Assembly (NCBI RefSeq): GCF_004745865.1
Contig: NZ_SRKZ01000003.1
Span: forward strand, 620,001-684,000
Reading direction: 5' to 3'
Source of the DNA: Hymenobacter wooponensis
Lineage (GTDB): Bacteria > Bacteroidota > Bacteroidia > Cytophagales > Hymenobacteraceae
Length of the DNA stretch: 64,000 nucleotides
Position 1 is the stretch's first letter, and the number at the start of each line of letters is the position of its first letter. Shown piece by piece: positions 9,876 to 20,200 of the stretch. Below the pieces are notes generated by a model that was not told where the DNA came from, did not search any database, and saw nothing but the letters and a program-made list of their open reading frames with translations. Made by a program: the position numbers and the translations under genes.

Positions 9876-12020
9876 CTAGGGCATTTTCTGCAGGCCTTCC
9901 CACTTCACGTTCCAGCTTTTGGGGATGCCGGGGTTGGCGTCTTTGCCACCCTCATAGCCGGCGCACATGAGGGCTACTGCGGCTAGTAGGCCACCGTTGC
10001 CGGGCAGGTAGAGGCGCAGGCGGTCGTCTTGGAAGTTGTGGCCGTTGGGTAGGTAGGTATTGGTGTGCACTTTCATCAGGAGGGCATCGACGGCTTTCTC
10101 TGGCAGGCCCAGGCGGGTGGCGGTCATGGAAGTCATGGGGAAGTCCCAGCCCCAGGTTTTGTCCCAGGTCCAATCGGTCCAGACTAGATCGAAGGTGCGG
10201 CGCATGGTGGCCATGTCCTGCTGGCCAGTGACAGGCATCATGCCTAGGGCGCCTAGTACCGAGGGATGGTCAGTTTTGAACTCGGGGTTGGTGTAGGAGT
10301 CGGGGGCACTTTCGGTGGCCAGGTACACGCCATTGGCCTGGGGCAGCTTGGAGAGTTTCTTCAAGACCTCATCCCACTTGGGGTTGCGGGCCAGGCCAGC
10401 CCGTTTGCGCCACTCCTGGGCTACGTTGAGAGCCCAGTTCCAGTACACCAGCTCATAGGTGGGGTTGAAGGTTTCTTCGGCCTTGAAGCGCTCTTGGGCT
10501 GGTATCAGGCCTTTGCCGAGGATGTAACGGTTCTTGTCCTTCTCATAAAAGGGGTAAGAAGCCATGAAGTCGGCGGTGGCAAACACTAAGTCTTGGTACT
10601 TCTTCTGGGTGGCGGCGTTTTTCCGGTCGCGGTACACCAGGTCGGCCATGTAGATAAAGTGGGGCTGCTGCCAGATCAGGAAGGCTCCGACTGAGGAAGG
10701 GGCTTCCTTACCTTGGTTGTCGGTCATCTTCTGCCACCGGATGCCCTCGTAGCCCTGGCGCTGGGCAATAGCCTTGGCCCCGGCCACGATTTCGGGGCGC
10801 AGGTACCAGTCGAGGCTTTTTTCCATTAAATCAACTCGGCCCCAAAGCGCGTGGTGCATGGAGTGCCACCAGTGCATTTCCAGGTGGGGCTTGCCAAACC
10901 AGCTGTTGTAGGTCAGGCCGGTTTCCTGGGGTGGGAAGTTGCCGGTAGTCTGGGCCTTAATCAGGTACTGCGACAACACCACGCGACGCTCTAACTCCTT
11001 GGCTCTGGGGTCGGTGGTAGTACCAAAATCCACAGCTCCGCCGCTGGTCCAATAGGCTTTCCAGGCTTTCTGGCTGTTTTCGCGGGAGGAGGCAAATGAA
11101 GGTACGGCACCCTCGGGTCGGGCAGAAAACCGGCAACTCAATTCGAATGAATCCTTTTTCTTGTCCGGGGTTAGGACAAATTCGTGCTTGCGGCCCGCCG
11201 CCAGCTTGGCGTCACCATCCCAGCCTAGAGCTACTAGGTACTTGTCGCTGTCTAGCTGGTGAGTGATGACGGCGGCTTTCCCCTTCTGCTCGGTGATTGA
11301 AGAGGTGTGCTTGGCGTCGTTAGCGGCCTCGTAGTTTACGCCTACATCATCCCACTGGGCCGTGGGGTATGGGAAGCGGAGCGCTACTTGAATGCGCTGC
11401 TGGCGCACCAAGGGGGATTTCACCTGCACGGCTACTTCATCCTGTTGCTGGTGGCCTACGGTGAGTACATCCACAGGCACGCCTTCCAGGGTGAAGTGGC
11501 TGCTTATTTCGCCGGTCCAGGGGTTGAGCTCCTGCCGAATGTCGCGCAGATCTTTGATCGTGGCTTTCGAGCCGTCCTTCTTGAGCAGCACAAAGCCCAG
11601 GTTGCCCAACTGGAGGCGGTGGGGATTGGCGCGCAGAAAATCCTGGGCCACTTTGGCGCGCTCCGGCGTCTTTACCTGCACCGTGTAGGGCACTTTGCGG
11701 CCATTGAGCAGGTACTCCCGCTGCGACTCCTCTACCTTGTAGCCCTCTTTATTGGGGAAGCTGTGCCACCCCCACTCCGACTGCGTACCCAGCGGTACGC
11801 CCTTCTGGTAATACTCCGGAAACGACTGTAGGCCAGTTACGTCGGTGGTAAAAGCAAAGGCCCCGTTCCCCACCGTCAGCGACGCCAGAGAATCGGTGGT
11901 TGTATTCACTACTTTATGCCGCTCTACCACCGCCTGGCGGTTGATGGGCGCAGTTTGAGCCACCGCGGGCACTATGCCCGAGAGCAGCAGAAAGGAAGAA
12001 AGAACGCGGGAAGAGAGCAT
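9876..12020 (-). CDS. Secreted GH65-like (alpha/alpha)6 glycosidase, substrate unknown
   Basis: A 714-residue exported protein (signal peptide 1-21, ending AVAQ). The N-terminal half looks like a beta-sandwich (SLTVGNGAFAFTTDVTG onward). The C-terminal half has the helical pattern of six-hairpin glycosidases, with TYNSWFGKPHLEMHWWHSMH near residue 370 and WGWDFPMTSMTATRLG near 630. These resemble the GH65/GH95/GH63-like clan. A conserved Glu in KPHLEMHWW is a candidate catalytic acid. It lies between the DUF4450-like gene and GH28, in the operon of a SusCD system, which points to a role in trimming pectic oligomers. I cannot name a substrate. A phosphorylase role, as in some GH65 members, is less likely for an exported protein. 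Confidence 0.65.
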   Translation of the reverse strand: MLSSRVLSSFLLLSGIVPAVAQTAPINRQAVVERHKVVNTTTDSLASLTVGNGAFAFTTDVTGLQSFPEYYQKGVPLGTQSEWGWHSFPNKEGYKVEESQREYLLNGRKVPYTVQVKTPERAKVAQDFLRANPHRLQLGNLGFVLLKKDGSKATIKDLRDIRQELNPWTGEISSHFTLEGVPVDVLTVGHQQQDEVAVQVKSPLVRQQRIQVALRFPYPTAQWDDVGVNYEAANDAKHTSSITEQKGKAAVITHQLDSDKYLVALGWDGDAKLAAGRKHEFVLTPDKKKDSFELSCRFSARPEGAVPSFASSRENSQKAWKAYWTSGGAVDFGTTTDPRAKELERRVVLSQYLIKAQTTGNFPPQETGLTYNSWFGKPHLEMHWWHSMHHALWGRVDLMEKSLDWYLRPEIVAGAKAIAQRQGYEGIRWQKMTDNQGKEAPSSVGAFLIWQQPHFIYMADLVYRDRKNAATQKKYQDLVFATADFMASYPFYEKDKNRYILGKGLIPAQERFKAEETFNPTYELVYWNWALNVAQEWRKRAGLARNPKWDEVLKKLSKLPQANGVYLATESAPDSYTNPEFKTDHPSVLGALGMMPVTGQQDMATMRRTFDLVWTDWTWDKTWGWDFPMTSMTATRLGLPEKAVDALLMKVHTNTYLPNGHNFQDDRLRLYLPGNGGLLAAVALMCAGYEGGKDANPGIPKSWNVKWEGLQKMP

Positions 12021-12109
12021 GGGAAAGAAATTAGCTGGCTCTGATGGAAAGGTGCAGATGCCAGCGGCTAGAGTTCAAATAGTGGCCTAGACGAACAACG
12101 GTAGCGCTA

Positions 12110-15100
12110 CTAGCGCACCAGTGTCACGCTCATAAGCCCAATAACGACGTCGTTCGCCACCGCTTCGACGTCCATGCTTTTGAGTTTCTTTTTTGGGTTG
12201 AGAGGCAAATCCAGCACGGTAGCCGCCCCGCCTTCAATGGCGCGGGTGCTGAAGCCCTTGATGCTGGTGTAAGCCGGCGCCGCTTCGCGGGTGAGCAGGC
12301 CGGTTTTGAGGTGGAGGCGGTAGGGGCGCGGCGCGCCGGTGGTGAAGGCAAAGCCATCTTCCAGGTAATCCTGCTCAATGGGCCACCAGTTTTGCGGGTT
12401 GCGAAGGGCCAGAGTTTCCGAAGTGCCATCGGTGTAGCGCACTACTACGTTGCCGTTGGTGAGCTGGCTTTGCATGGGGTTAGTGGAACCAGCCAGTAGC
12501 AGGTAGGCGTGGCGGGCCCGTCCCTTGAGCGCTACTGTGGCCTGGTCAGGGTAGTTGTCCCACTTCGACACGAACAGCACGTTCTTGGCACCTGCCGCGC
12601 CGGGCGTACTCAGAGGTACGCCCTCGGGCAGCTGAATCTGGTTTTTACTGCCGGCCGCCTGCCGTAGGCCACTGTCATCAATAACAGCTTCTGTGAGCGG
12701 GTAACACCAGTTACCAATGCCTTGAGTAGGTAGCTGCAAGGTGGGCCCCACTGGCCTAGGCGACAGGTATTGTTGCTGAAAAATGCCGGTTACCTGCGCG
12801 TTGAAGTAAGGCGTGAGCTGCACTGTCTCGTACTTCCGCGGCCCTGTGGCTGAGGCTACCGTAGTAACTGCCGGAGGCGTTTTCACTGTGAAAGTCAGCG
12901 GCTCCCACCAGGATACCTCTCCCTGCCGGAGCTGCACGAAGGCGGTTTTGCTGCCGGCCCCCTCTCCTACCCGCGCCGTGAGGGAAGCTCCATTGGGCAT
13001 AGTGTCGCGCAGGGCTTCTTGGGGGTCGAATACTTTTTGGATGGTGGCGTGGGGAAACCGGACGGTTAAAGCCTCCCCCGGAGCGTATGATGGCTCCAGT
13101 GTGGCTACGTCCGGAGTGTCACCTTGCCAGTTGATGACGACTTCATAGGAATTGGCAGGGTCTGCACTGATTTCCAGGACCGGGTGGCCTACGGCGTCAT
13201 CCATGTTTTTCCAAATGGTAGACCGTCCGTTAACCGTCACCGACTGCACGGTTGTACTGCGCGCCTGCACCTGTAATTGAAGTTTCAGCGACTTCGGGAA
13301 ATGGGGGGTGATGCGGTAGGTTTCCTGCCGCCCTTGCCGCTGGAAGGCAAAAGCAACATCCGGGATAGAAAGCGATGCTTCATTCCAGGCGGCGGGCAGG
13401 CCGGGCCGGATGGTGAGCGTGCCGGCCAGCGCGTCGGGCACAATGCCAAACAGGCCTTCAACCAGGGAACGGGACGCCATACCAATGGGGTCGGCGAAGT
13501 CGCGGTACAGCTCGCCGCGGTGAGCATCATAGAAGGACACCTGCTGAAAGTTGCCGGGGCTGGAGCCTAGGTACATGCTTTCCAGTAGGGCGCTTTTCCA
13601 GAGCTTGAAGGCTTCTTCGGGACGACCCGCCTGCCAGTTGGCCAGCGTGGTGTGCAGCACTTCGGCCATGGCCACGTTATTGATGGACCAGTCGTAGGGC
13701 TGCCAGTTGGTGGTTGAAATCAGGTAGTAGCCTTCATCCGGTAGGCCAGTGGCCCGCACCGGAATATGCGGAATCTCGGTGTCGATGTAGCGCAGGGCCT
13801 GGTAGGCTTGGAAGTTGTCAGGCACCTGAGAGTCGAGGGCGTGGTAGATGGTCCAGATGCCGGCGGCGGGGTGCAGCTGCTTGAGGCCGAGGGCATCCTG
13901 ATACTCGGCGTACCAGCCCTGGCGGGGCAGCCACAGCCGGCTGTTTAGGGCCTGCTTGATCTTGGCGGCTTCCTGCTGGTAGGGCGCGGGGTTTTCGCCG
14001 AGGCGCTGGGCCAGGATAGCAGCCAGCTGGTTGGCTAGGTAGTTATAGGCGGAGGAATGGGTGACGGCGCCCCCGCTATACTGCAAGGCATCGGAGGCCC
14101 AGATGGCGGCGTAGGCGTCGTAGAGACCATCATTATCAGAGTCAAAGTTGCGCTTCTCCCAAGCCAGATGGCGCGTCAGCACGGGCCACATTTCTCTGGC
14201 AAAGGCCAGGTCGCCGGTCCAGAGGAAGTGGCGCAGCAGCTCGTCGATGTAGACGAGGTTCATGTCGTAGTGGTGGGGCCGGAAGTCGCCGCCGGGGTTG
14301 CGGCTGATGTAGCCCTCACTGTACACGCTGGTCCCCAGCTTCTCTTGGCTACGAGCCAGGTGCAGGGCGGTATCCATCACCACTGGGCCAGCCGGCGGGG
14401 TCTGCAGTTGCGACTGCGCGTAGGCCCGGAAGTGCTTCTGCGCCCGGTCGTGCCAGCCCAGCGGGTCGGCGGCGTAGGGGCCGCGCCAGCCGTTGAGGCG
14501 CATGCGCCAGGCCACGGAGCCGTGCAGGTAGGTGGGATCTTCCCAAATGGCATCGGCGGCAATGCCCAGCGCCCCACCCAGGGTGTTGATGTAAGGGTCG
14601 GGCGTTTTTACCTGGATTCGGTTAGCCAGCACTTGGCGCACGGCTTCGGCTTGGGCAAATGCCCGTGACAAATCGGTGTAGCGCAGCGCTAGGCCAGTAG
14701 CAGCGGGCTTCTGCACGGCGAAGTATAGCGTCTCCCCTGCCTTCGCGGGCACTATGCCGACCGCCACTGGCCTAGCCGAGCCTTTAGAAGCCCACAGTTG
14801 CTGCGGCGAGTCCTGCTGCTCCGCATCGGCGACGTGCAATTCGGACGTCATCGGCACGAGGCCTAGCAGGGTTTTCGACTCAGCTGGAGCAGCATTGGCG
14901 GCGGGTTTTGCAGGCTTCGTTGCGGCCGTATAGTCTAGCGTGAAAGACTTACCCTTCAGTGCAAAGGTGTTGTTCTGGCAATACTCAGGCTTGAGGTAGA
15001 AGCTGGACTCGGGGTCGGCACCAATATCACCGTCGCGGCTGAACTTCTTGCCGGTAGCGCCGCCATACGCCCAGAGCAGGCGCACTTGGTTGGGGGGCAC

Positions 15101-15589
15101 CTTCTCAAACCGGGCCTTCACCAGCATGCCTTCCGCGTCGGCCATGGCCTGCACCTCTAAGTGGAGCGTGCCACCGCCCAGCAGAGGGTCTTGGATGGTG
15201 TAGAGCATGGCACCGGGGCGGTAGCGCGCTTCAATGCTAGCGGCTTTTATCAGCCATTTGCTCTGCCCATCGGTCCCCAACAGTCCAAATTTGAGGTTGC
15301 CGCCCATGCCGGGCAGGTACAAGGCAAACTCCGGTAGGTCGCCGGCTTCAACCCGGAAAGCGGTGTTGGTGCCGTAGAGGGCGCGGGTAAAGCGCTTGTC
15401 GCCGTTCTGAATGACGAAGTCGGTGCCATCGGGGCGGTAGCGCAGGGTACGGGCCTGGTGGTGCCAGAGCGGCGCTTCGGGTGCAGATTGCGCCACGACG
15501 GCATCCGCTGACCACAGCATCAGCAGGGCCGCTAGGCCACTCCTCCAGCTGTGTTTCGATTGCGATATAGGTCCAGCGCTTACGCTCAT
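12110..15589 (-). CDS. Giant secreted DUF4450-like glycosidase
   Basis: A 1159-residue exported protein. The signal segment lies within residues 14-34 (LAALLMLWSADAVVAQ). Residues about 40-260 resemble the DUF4450 domain (RALYGTNTAFRVEAGDLPEF and LPGMGGNLKFGLLG). Residues about 330-720 look like an (alpha/alpha)6 barrel, with GSVAWRMRLNGWRGPYAADP, HHYDMNLVYIDELLRHFLWTG-type helices and DNDGLYDAY. The last 430 residues appear to be beta-rich accessory domains. It is the first gene after susD in the leftward operon, so action on imported pectic oligomers is likely. No reaction is assigned. I am confident of secretion and glycosidase-like fold, less so of the Pfam name. It is one of the best candidates here for a new enzyme activity. 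Confidence 0.6.
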   Translation of the reverse strand: MSVSAGPISQSKHSWRSGLAALLMLWSADAVVAQSAPEAPLWHHQARTLRYRPDGTDFVIQNGDKRFTRALYGTNTAFRVEAGDLPEFALYLPGMGGNLKFGLLGTDGQSKWLIKAASIEARYRPGAMLYTIQDPLLGGGTLHLEVQAMADAEGMLVKARFEKVPPNQVRLLWAYGGATGKKFSRDGDIGADPESSFYLKPEYCQNNTFALKGKSFTLDYTAATKPAKPAANAAPAESKTLLGLVPMTSELHVADAEQQDSPQQLWASKGSARPVAVGIVPAKAGETLYFAVQKPAATGLALRYTDLSRAFAQAEAVRQVLANRIQVKTPDPYINTLGGALGIAADAIWEDPTYLHGSVAWRMRLNGWRGPYAADPLGWHDRAQKHFRAYAQSQLQTPPAGPVVMDTALHLARSQEKLGTSVYSEGYISRNPGGDFRPHHYDMNLVYIDELLRHFLWTGDLAFAREMWPVLTRHLAWEKRNFDSDNDGLYDAYAAIWASDALQYSGGAVTHSSAYNYLANQLAAILAQRLGENPAPYQQEAAKIKQALNSRLWLPRQGWYAEYQDALGLKQLHPAAGIWTIYHALDSQVPDNFQAYQALRYIDTEIPHIPVRATGLPDEGYYLISTTNWQPYDWSINNVAMAEVLHTTLANWQAGRPEEAFKLWKSALLESMYLGSSPGNFQQVSFYDAHRGELYRDFADPIGMASRSLVEGLFGIVPDALAGTLTIRPGLPAAWNEASLSIPDVAFAFQRQGRQETYRITPHFPKSLKLQLQVQARSTTVQSVTVNGRSTIWKNMDDAVGHPVLEISADPANSYEVVINWQGDTPDVATLEPSYAPGEALTVRFPHATIQKVFDPQEALRDTMPNGASLTARVGEGAGSKTAFVQLRQGEVSWWEPLTFTVKTPPAVTTVASATGPRKYETVQLTPYFNAQVTGIFQQQYLSPRPVGPTLQLPTQGIGNWCYPLTEAVIDDSGLRQAAGSKNQIQLPEGVPLSTPGAAGAKNVLFVSKWDNYPDQATVALKGRARHAYLLLAGSTNPMQSQLTNGNVVVRYTDGTSETLALRNPQNWWPIEQDYLEDGFAFTTGAPRPYRLHLKTGLLTREAAPAYTSIKGFSTRAIEGGAATVLDLPLNPKKKLKSMDVEAVANDVVIGLMSVTLVR

Positions 15590-15673
15590 TCACTCCTAGG
15601 TAAAAAGACCGGCCTAAGCGCCTTCCAGCTTCGCTGAAAAACACTCAGGCCGAGCTTGTTATACATTCAGCAC

Positions 15674-17206
15674 TTAGTAGCCGGGGTTCTGCTCATACAC
15701 GTAAGATGAGGCGGCTAACTCGTTCTGGGGCACGGGATACAGCAAGTCGTTAGCCGTAATAGGCTTCCGAATGCGGTTACGGGTGTCTTCCTTGGCTATC
15801 CAGGCGTTCATCACGTCGAGGGCCATGCCTGAGCGTACCAGGTCGTGCCAGCGCAGGCCTTCACCCGCAAACTCGCGGCGGCGCTCCTCCATCAGTTGGG
15901 CCAGCGTTACGCCCGTCAGCGGCGCGGCCGTGAGGCCAGCCCGGTCACGCACCCGCTTCACCAGGGCATCAGCCGTAGCGGATGGGCCACTCTTGCGAAT
16001 GAGAGCTTCGGCTTTCAGCAGCAGCACATCGGCGTAGCGCAGCACAATGAAGTTGATGGGCCAGTCGGTGCGAGAAGTGCCGCGCAAGGTGCCATTCACG
16101 TACTTCTTGAAGGCAGGGCGAGTTTCTACGGCTACGGGCGTGCTCGTGGTGGTATAGCCAATCTGCATAGTTACGCCTTTGCGCGTATCGGCCGTGGCGT
16201 AGGTGGCCACCAGGTTATCAGACGGAGGGCGCAATTCGTCGCCGGTGCCAAAACCCGTACCAGCCCCAATCGACTGGAAGTAGTTGTTGGTCAGCAGAAT
16301 GGATGGAAACGAAGCTCCCAGGCCTAGGCCGCCACTCACGTACTGCACATCAAATATTACCTCGCGGTTGTTCTCATTAGTGTAGGCAAACACGTTACCG
16401 TAGGCGCTGCCAGCCGTGCCAGCGGCCGTAATCAGGTCGTAACGCCCGCTGTTAATCACCTGATCGAGTAGAGTAATGGCCGCATCGTAATCGTTGGTGC
16501 CTAGGCCAGGGCCGTTGATTCCGTAGGTGGGGCCAGAGCGGGTCAGGTACACTTGCGCCAGCAGGGTACGCGCGGCTCCGTTGGTGGCCCGGCCCACGTT
16601 AGTGGTGGTGTAAGAATCGGGCAGCTTAGCAATGGCGTCCTGCAAATCAGCAATGATCAAAGTATACACATCAGCCACGTTGGCGCGCGGAATGGTAGCC
16701 ACTTCCTGGGGCTCCAGGGGCTTATCTACCACGGGCACCTTACCGAAGTAGCGTACTAGGTCAAAGTAGAACAGAGCCCGCAAAAACTTGGCTTCTCCCT
16801 CCGTGCGGCTGCGCACATCATCCGTTAGTACCGAGCCATTCTTAGCCAGCTGGTCTAGCACTACGTTGGCCCGAAATACGCCCACGAAGTCCGTCGTCCA
16901 GGTGTCGGAGGGGTACTCGTTGGAGGCTATGGTGGTGGAAAAGTTGTTGATGGGCTCCCAGGTGCGGATGCCCTGGGTGCTCACGCCGTAAATATTATCC
17001 GAGCGGGTTTCCGACATGGTCAGCTGGCGGTCGGGGTAGTCGCGCAGGTTGCTATACACCGAGTTGATGGCCTGGCTAAAGTCGTCGGCGGTTTTGTAGA
17101 ACGTGGGCACCGAGCCGCTGGAAATGGGCGCTTGGTCGAGGTCTTTTTCGCAGGCGCTAAGCACCAGTACGCTGGCCGCCAGAATCGAGAAAAGGGTCTT
17201 TTTCAT
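15674..17206 (-). CDS. SusD/RagB-family outer-membrane glycan-binding lipoprotein
   Basis: A 510-residue surface lipoprotein that captures oligosaccharides and acts as a lid over its SusC partner. The N-terminus has a lipoprotein signal with lipobox LSAC (Cys near residue 19). The SusD-like start is DLDQAPISSGSVPTFYKTADDF. The helical core and the C-terminal RagB segment follow (EERRREFAGEGLRWHDLVRSG, then NPGY at the end). It begins 20 nt after susC, the usual pairing. The neighbouring GH28, GH105 and lyases suggest a pectic ligand. Family call is firm; ligand is inferred. Confidence 0.93.
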   Translation of the reverse strand: MKKTLFSILAASVLVLSACEKDLDQAPISSGSVPTFYKTADDFSQAINSVYSNLRDYPDRQLTMSETRSDNIYGVSTQGIRTWEPINNFSTTIASNEYPSDTWTTDFVGVFRANVVLDQLAKNGSVLTDDVRSRTEGEAKFLRALFYFDLVRYFGKVPVVDKPLEPQEVATIPRANVADVYTLIIADLQDAIAKLPDSYTTTNVGRATNGAARTLLAQVYLTRSGPTYGINGPGLGTNDYDAAITLLDQVINSGRYDLITAAGTAGSAYGNVFAYTNENNREVIFDVQYVSGGLGLGASFPSILLTNNYFQSIGAGTGFGTGDELRPPSDNLVATYATADTRKGVTMQIGYTTTSTPVAVETRPAFKKYVNGTLRGTSRTDWPINFIVLRYADVLLLKAEALIRKSGPSATADALVKRVRDRAGLTAAPLTGVTLAQLMEERRREFAGEGLRWHDLVRSGMALDVMNAWIAKEDTRNRIRKPITANDLLYPVPQNELAASSYVYEQNPGY

Positions 17207-17226
17207 ATTACACGAGCAGTTGCCTG

Positions 17227-20200
17227 CTAGAAAGTAAGGTTGAGGCCTAGGGTCATCGATTTGGTCAGGGGCAGCCCGCCGTAGTCGGTACCCACCGAGA
17301 AGCCGCTGCCGCCCGTGTCGGAGTTGGTGGCATCCACGTTGTAGCCACCGCGGTAAGTATCATGACCGAAGAAGTTCTCCGCCGACACGTAGATGCGGGC
17401 GCCCTGCATGATGGTCTTGGGCACTAGGTTGCCCAGGTTGTAGCCCAGCGTAATGTTGCGCACTCGGTAATAATTGGTAGAGTACAGCCAGGAGTCGCTC
17501 TTGAGCGGCGTGAAGTTGGCCTGGGCCTTGCCCCGCTCGCCCGCGCCGGGGTCGTCCACGGAGCGCCACCGGTCGCGCTGCAGGCCTAGCACGTTCTGGT
17601 TGTAGCCCATGTTGGTGTTATCGATGGCCCGCCCAATGAGGGAGTAGAGGCTACCGCCCTGCTGACCCTGAACGAGCACGCTCAGGTCAAAACCCCTAAA
17701 TGTGAAGTTGTTGGTGATGCCCCAGGTAAACTTGGGGTTGGGCTGCCCGATAATTACCCGGTCTTTTTCGTTGATGGTGCCGTCGCCGTTGGCATCCCGG
17801 AAGCGCGGGTCGCCCACCGTCTGGCCCTGGATGAGCGGGGCACCGCCATCAATATCAGACTGGGTCAGGATGCCAGTTTGCTGAATGGCGTAGAACGAGA
17901 ACATGGGCTTGCCCACCATCAACAGGGTGCTGGAAGCGCCGTAGGGTGAGGCAATTTCGATGGTTGCGTCGCCCTCGCCCAGGTGCACCACCTTGTTGCG
18001 GTTGTGGCTCAGGTTGAGGGAGGTGTTCCACTCGAAGGCACCAGTCACGTTGCGCGAGCGAAGTTCTAGCTCCACGCCTTGGTTCAGTACCTCGCCAATG
18101 TTCACGAGCTGCGAGGAGTAGCCCGAGGCACTGGGCCGGGGCACGTTCAGCAGCAGGTCTTTGCTGGTTTTGGTGTAGTAGTCGAACGAACCCGAAATGC
18201 GGTTGTCAATCACGCCAAAGTCGAGGCCTACATCAATCGTTTGCGATTTTTCCCAGCGGAGCAACGCATTGGGGGCCTTGTTTGGCGATTGGCCCGAGGC
18301 CACCACGCCCCCAAAGGTGTAGGGGTTCACGCCCAGCGTGGCAATGCTGCTGTAGTCGCCAATGCCATTGTTGCCCGACATACCAAAGCTGCCGCGCACC
18401 TTCAGGTCGCTGATGACGGGCAGGCCCTTCATGAAGTTCTCCTGCGAAATACGCCAGCCCGCCGATACGGCCGGGAACACGCCCCAGCGCTTATCTTGGC
18501 CAAAACGGGAAGATCCGTCGCGGCGGACGCTGGCCGTGAGCAGGTACTTGCCCTCATAGGCGTACTGTACCCGCCCGAAGTAAGAGAGCAGCACGTTCTG
18601 CGTTTCGGTAGTACCGTTGTCGCCGGTACCCGTGATGTTGTTGGCCCCGTTCAGGGTAGTTACCGCGCTGTTCACAAAACCACCCGAGGAACGCAGCCGG
18701 TCCGTTTCGGTCTTGAAGAAGTTGTAGGCATACCCCGCCAGCGCCGAGACATCATGCTTGTTGGCAATGACCTTGTTGTAGGCCAGGGTGTTCTCGTTTA
18801 CGAAGGCCTGCTTGCGGAAGCCGCTGAACGTGCCCACCGCACCCGACCCCACCAGGCGGGAGTTAGGAATGTAGCTCTTGGCCCGCGAATCGGTGTTGTC
18901 GAAGTTGAGGGTGGAGCGGAAACGCAGGTTCTTCACGATTTCGTAGTCGCCGAACAAGGTGCTCAGCGTCCGGAACACGGTGGTTTGCTGCTGCCGGTTT
19001 TCCAGCTCCCCTACCGGGCTTACACTGGTGCCGGCCCACGTGTACACGGGGTTCTCGCCGTAGTTGGTGTACAAGCCCGCCGACGATTCAGCCACCGGCA
19101 CCATGGTAATAAACTTCTGCGCCAGGTTGTCTTTGCCTTCCACGCCGGGGTCATTAGAAATGGCGTAGCTGGGGCTGATGTTCAGGCCAAACTTGAGCTT
19201 ATCGGAAGCCTTCACTTCCATGTTGGCACGGGCCGAGTAGCGCTTGTAGGCCACTCCAATCACAATCCCCTCCTGGTCGGTGTAGTTACCCGACACGTAG
19301 TAGTTCACGTTGTTAGTAGCGCCGCTAGCCGACACCTGGTAGTTCTGCACTTTACCGGTCCGGAAGATGGCGTCCTGCCAGTCGATGTAGTCTAGGCCAG
19401 GGTGACCGGGCTGGTACCAGCGGTCATCAATCATCAAGGATGGATTGATGGTAGTAACCCCCAAAATAGCCTGGCGTTGGGCGGTAGTTTGGTTGGCCAA
19501 CCGTTGAGGTGCCCCGGGCGTAGTGGGCTGCGAGCGGACCCAGTTGTTGTTGATGATTTCCGAAGCACGCTCCACCCATTCGTCGGGCTTCAGCAGATCC
19601 AGCTTCTTGGCCATCTGGGAGTAGCCGCCGTACACGTTGAAGTTGATCTGGGGCTTACCGGTTTTGCCGCGCTTGGTGGTTACCAGTACCACCCCGTTGG
19701 CAGCGCGTGAGCCGTAAATGGCCGCCGCCGCCGCGTCTTTCAGCACCTCAATCGATTGAATATCGTTGGGGTTGATGTTGTCGAGGGGGCTGCCGGTGGC
19801 GTAGTTACCATTGCCGTTGGGCGAGGTGCCTTCCAGCGGGAAACCGTCGATTACATACAGGGGCTGGTTGTTGGCCGTGATGGAGCCGTTGCCCCGCACC
19901 TGCACGTTAAACCCGCGGCCCGGTAGACCCGTGTTTTGCTGCACATTCACACCCGCCAACTGGCCTACGAGGGCCTGATCGACGCGCAGAATGGGCCGCT
20001 CCTCTAGCTTGCTGGCATCGAGGGTGGCAATGGCACCGGTTACATCGGCTTTCTTCTGGGTACCGTAGCCTACTACCACTACCTCATCCAGCGACTTAGA
20101 GTCTTCACTCAGCTTCACCGTGATGTTGCCCGCCGCCGTGAAGGGGCGTTCCTGGGTGGCAAACCCAATGAAGCTGAACACCAGCGTGCCCGCTGTTTCT

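Noticed and set aside
18079..19395. Plus-strand open frame of 438 codons inside susC
   Set aside because: Antisense to a SusC gene with full domain order; the translation has no recognisable motif.
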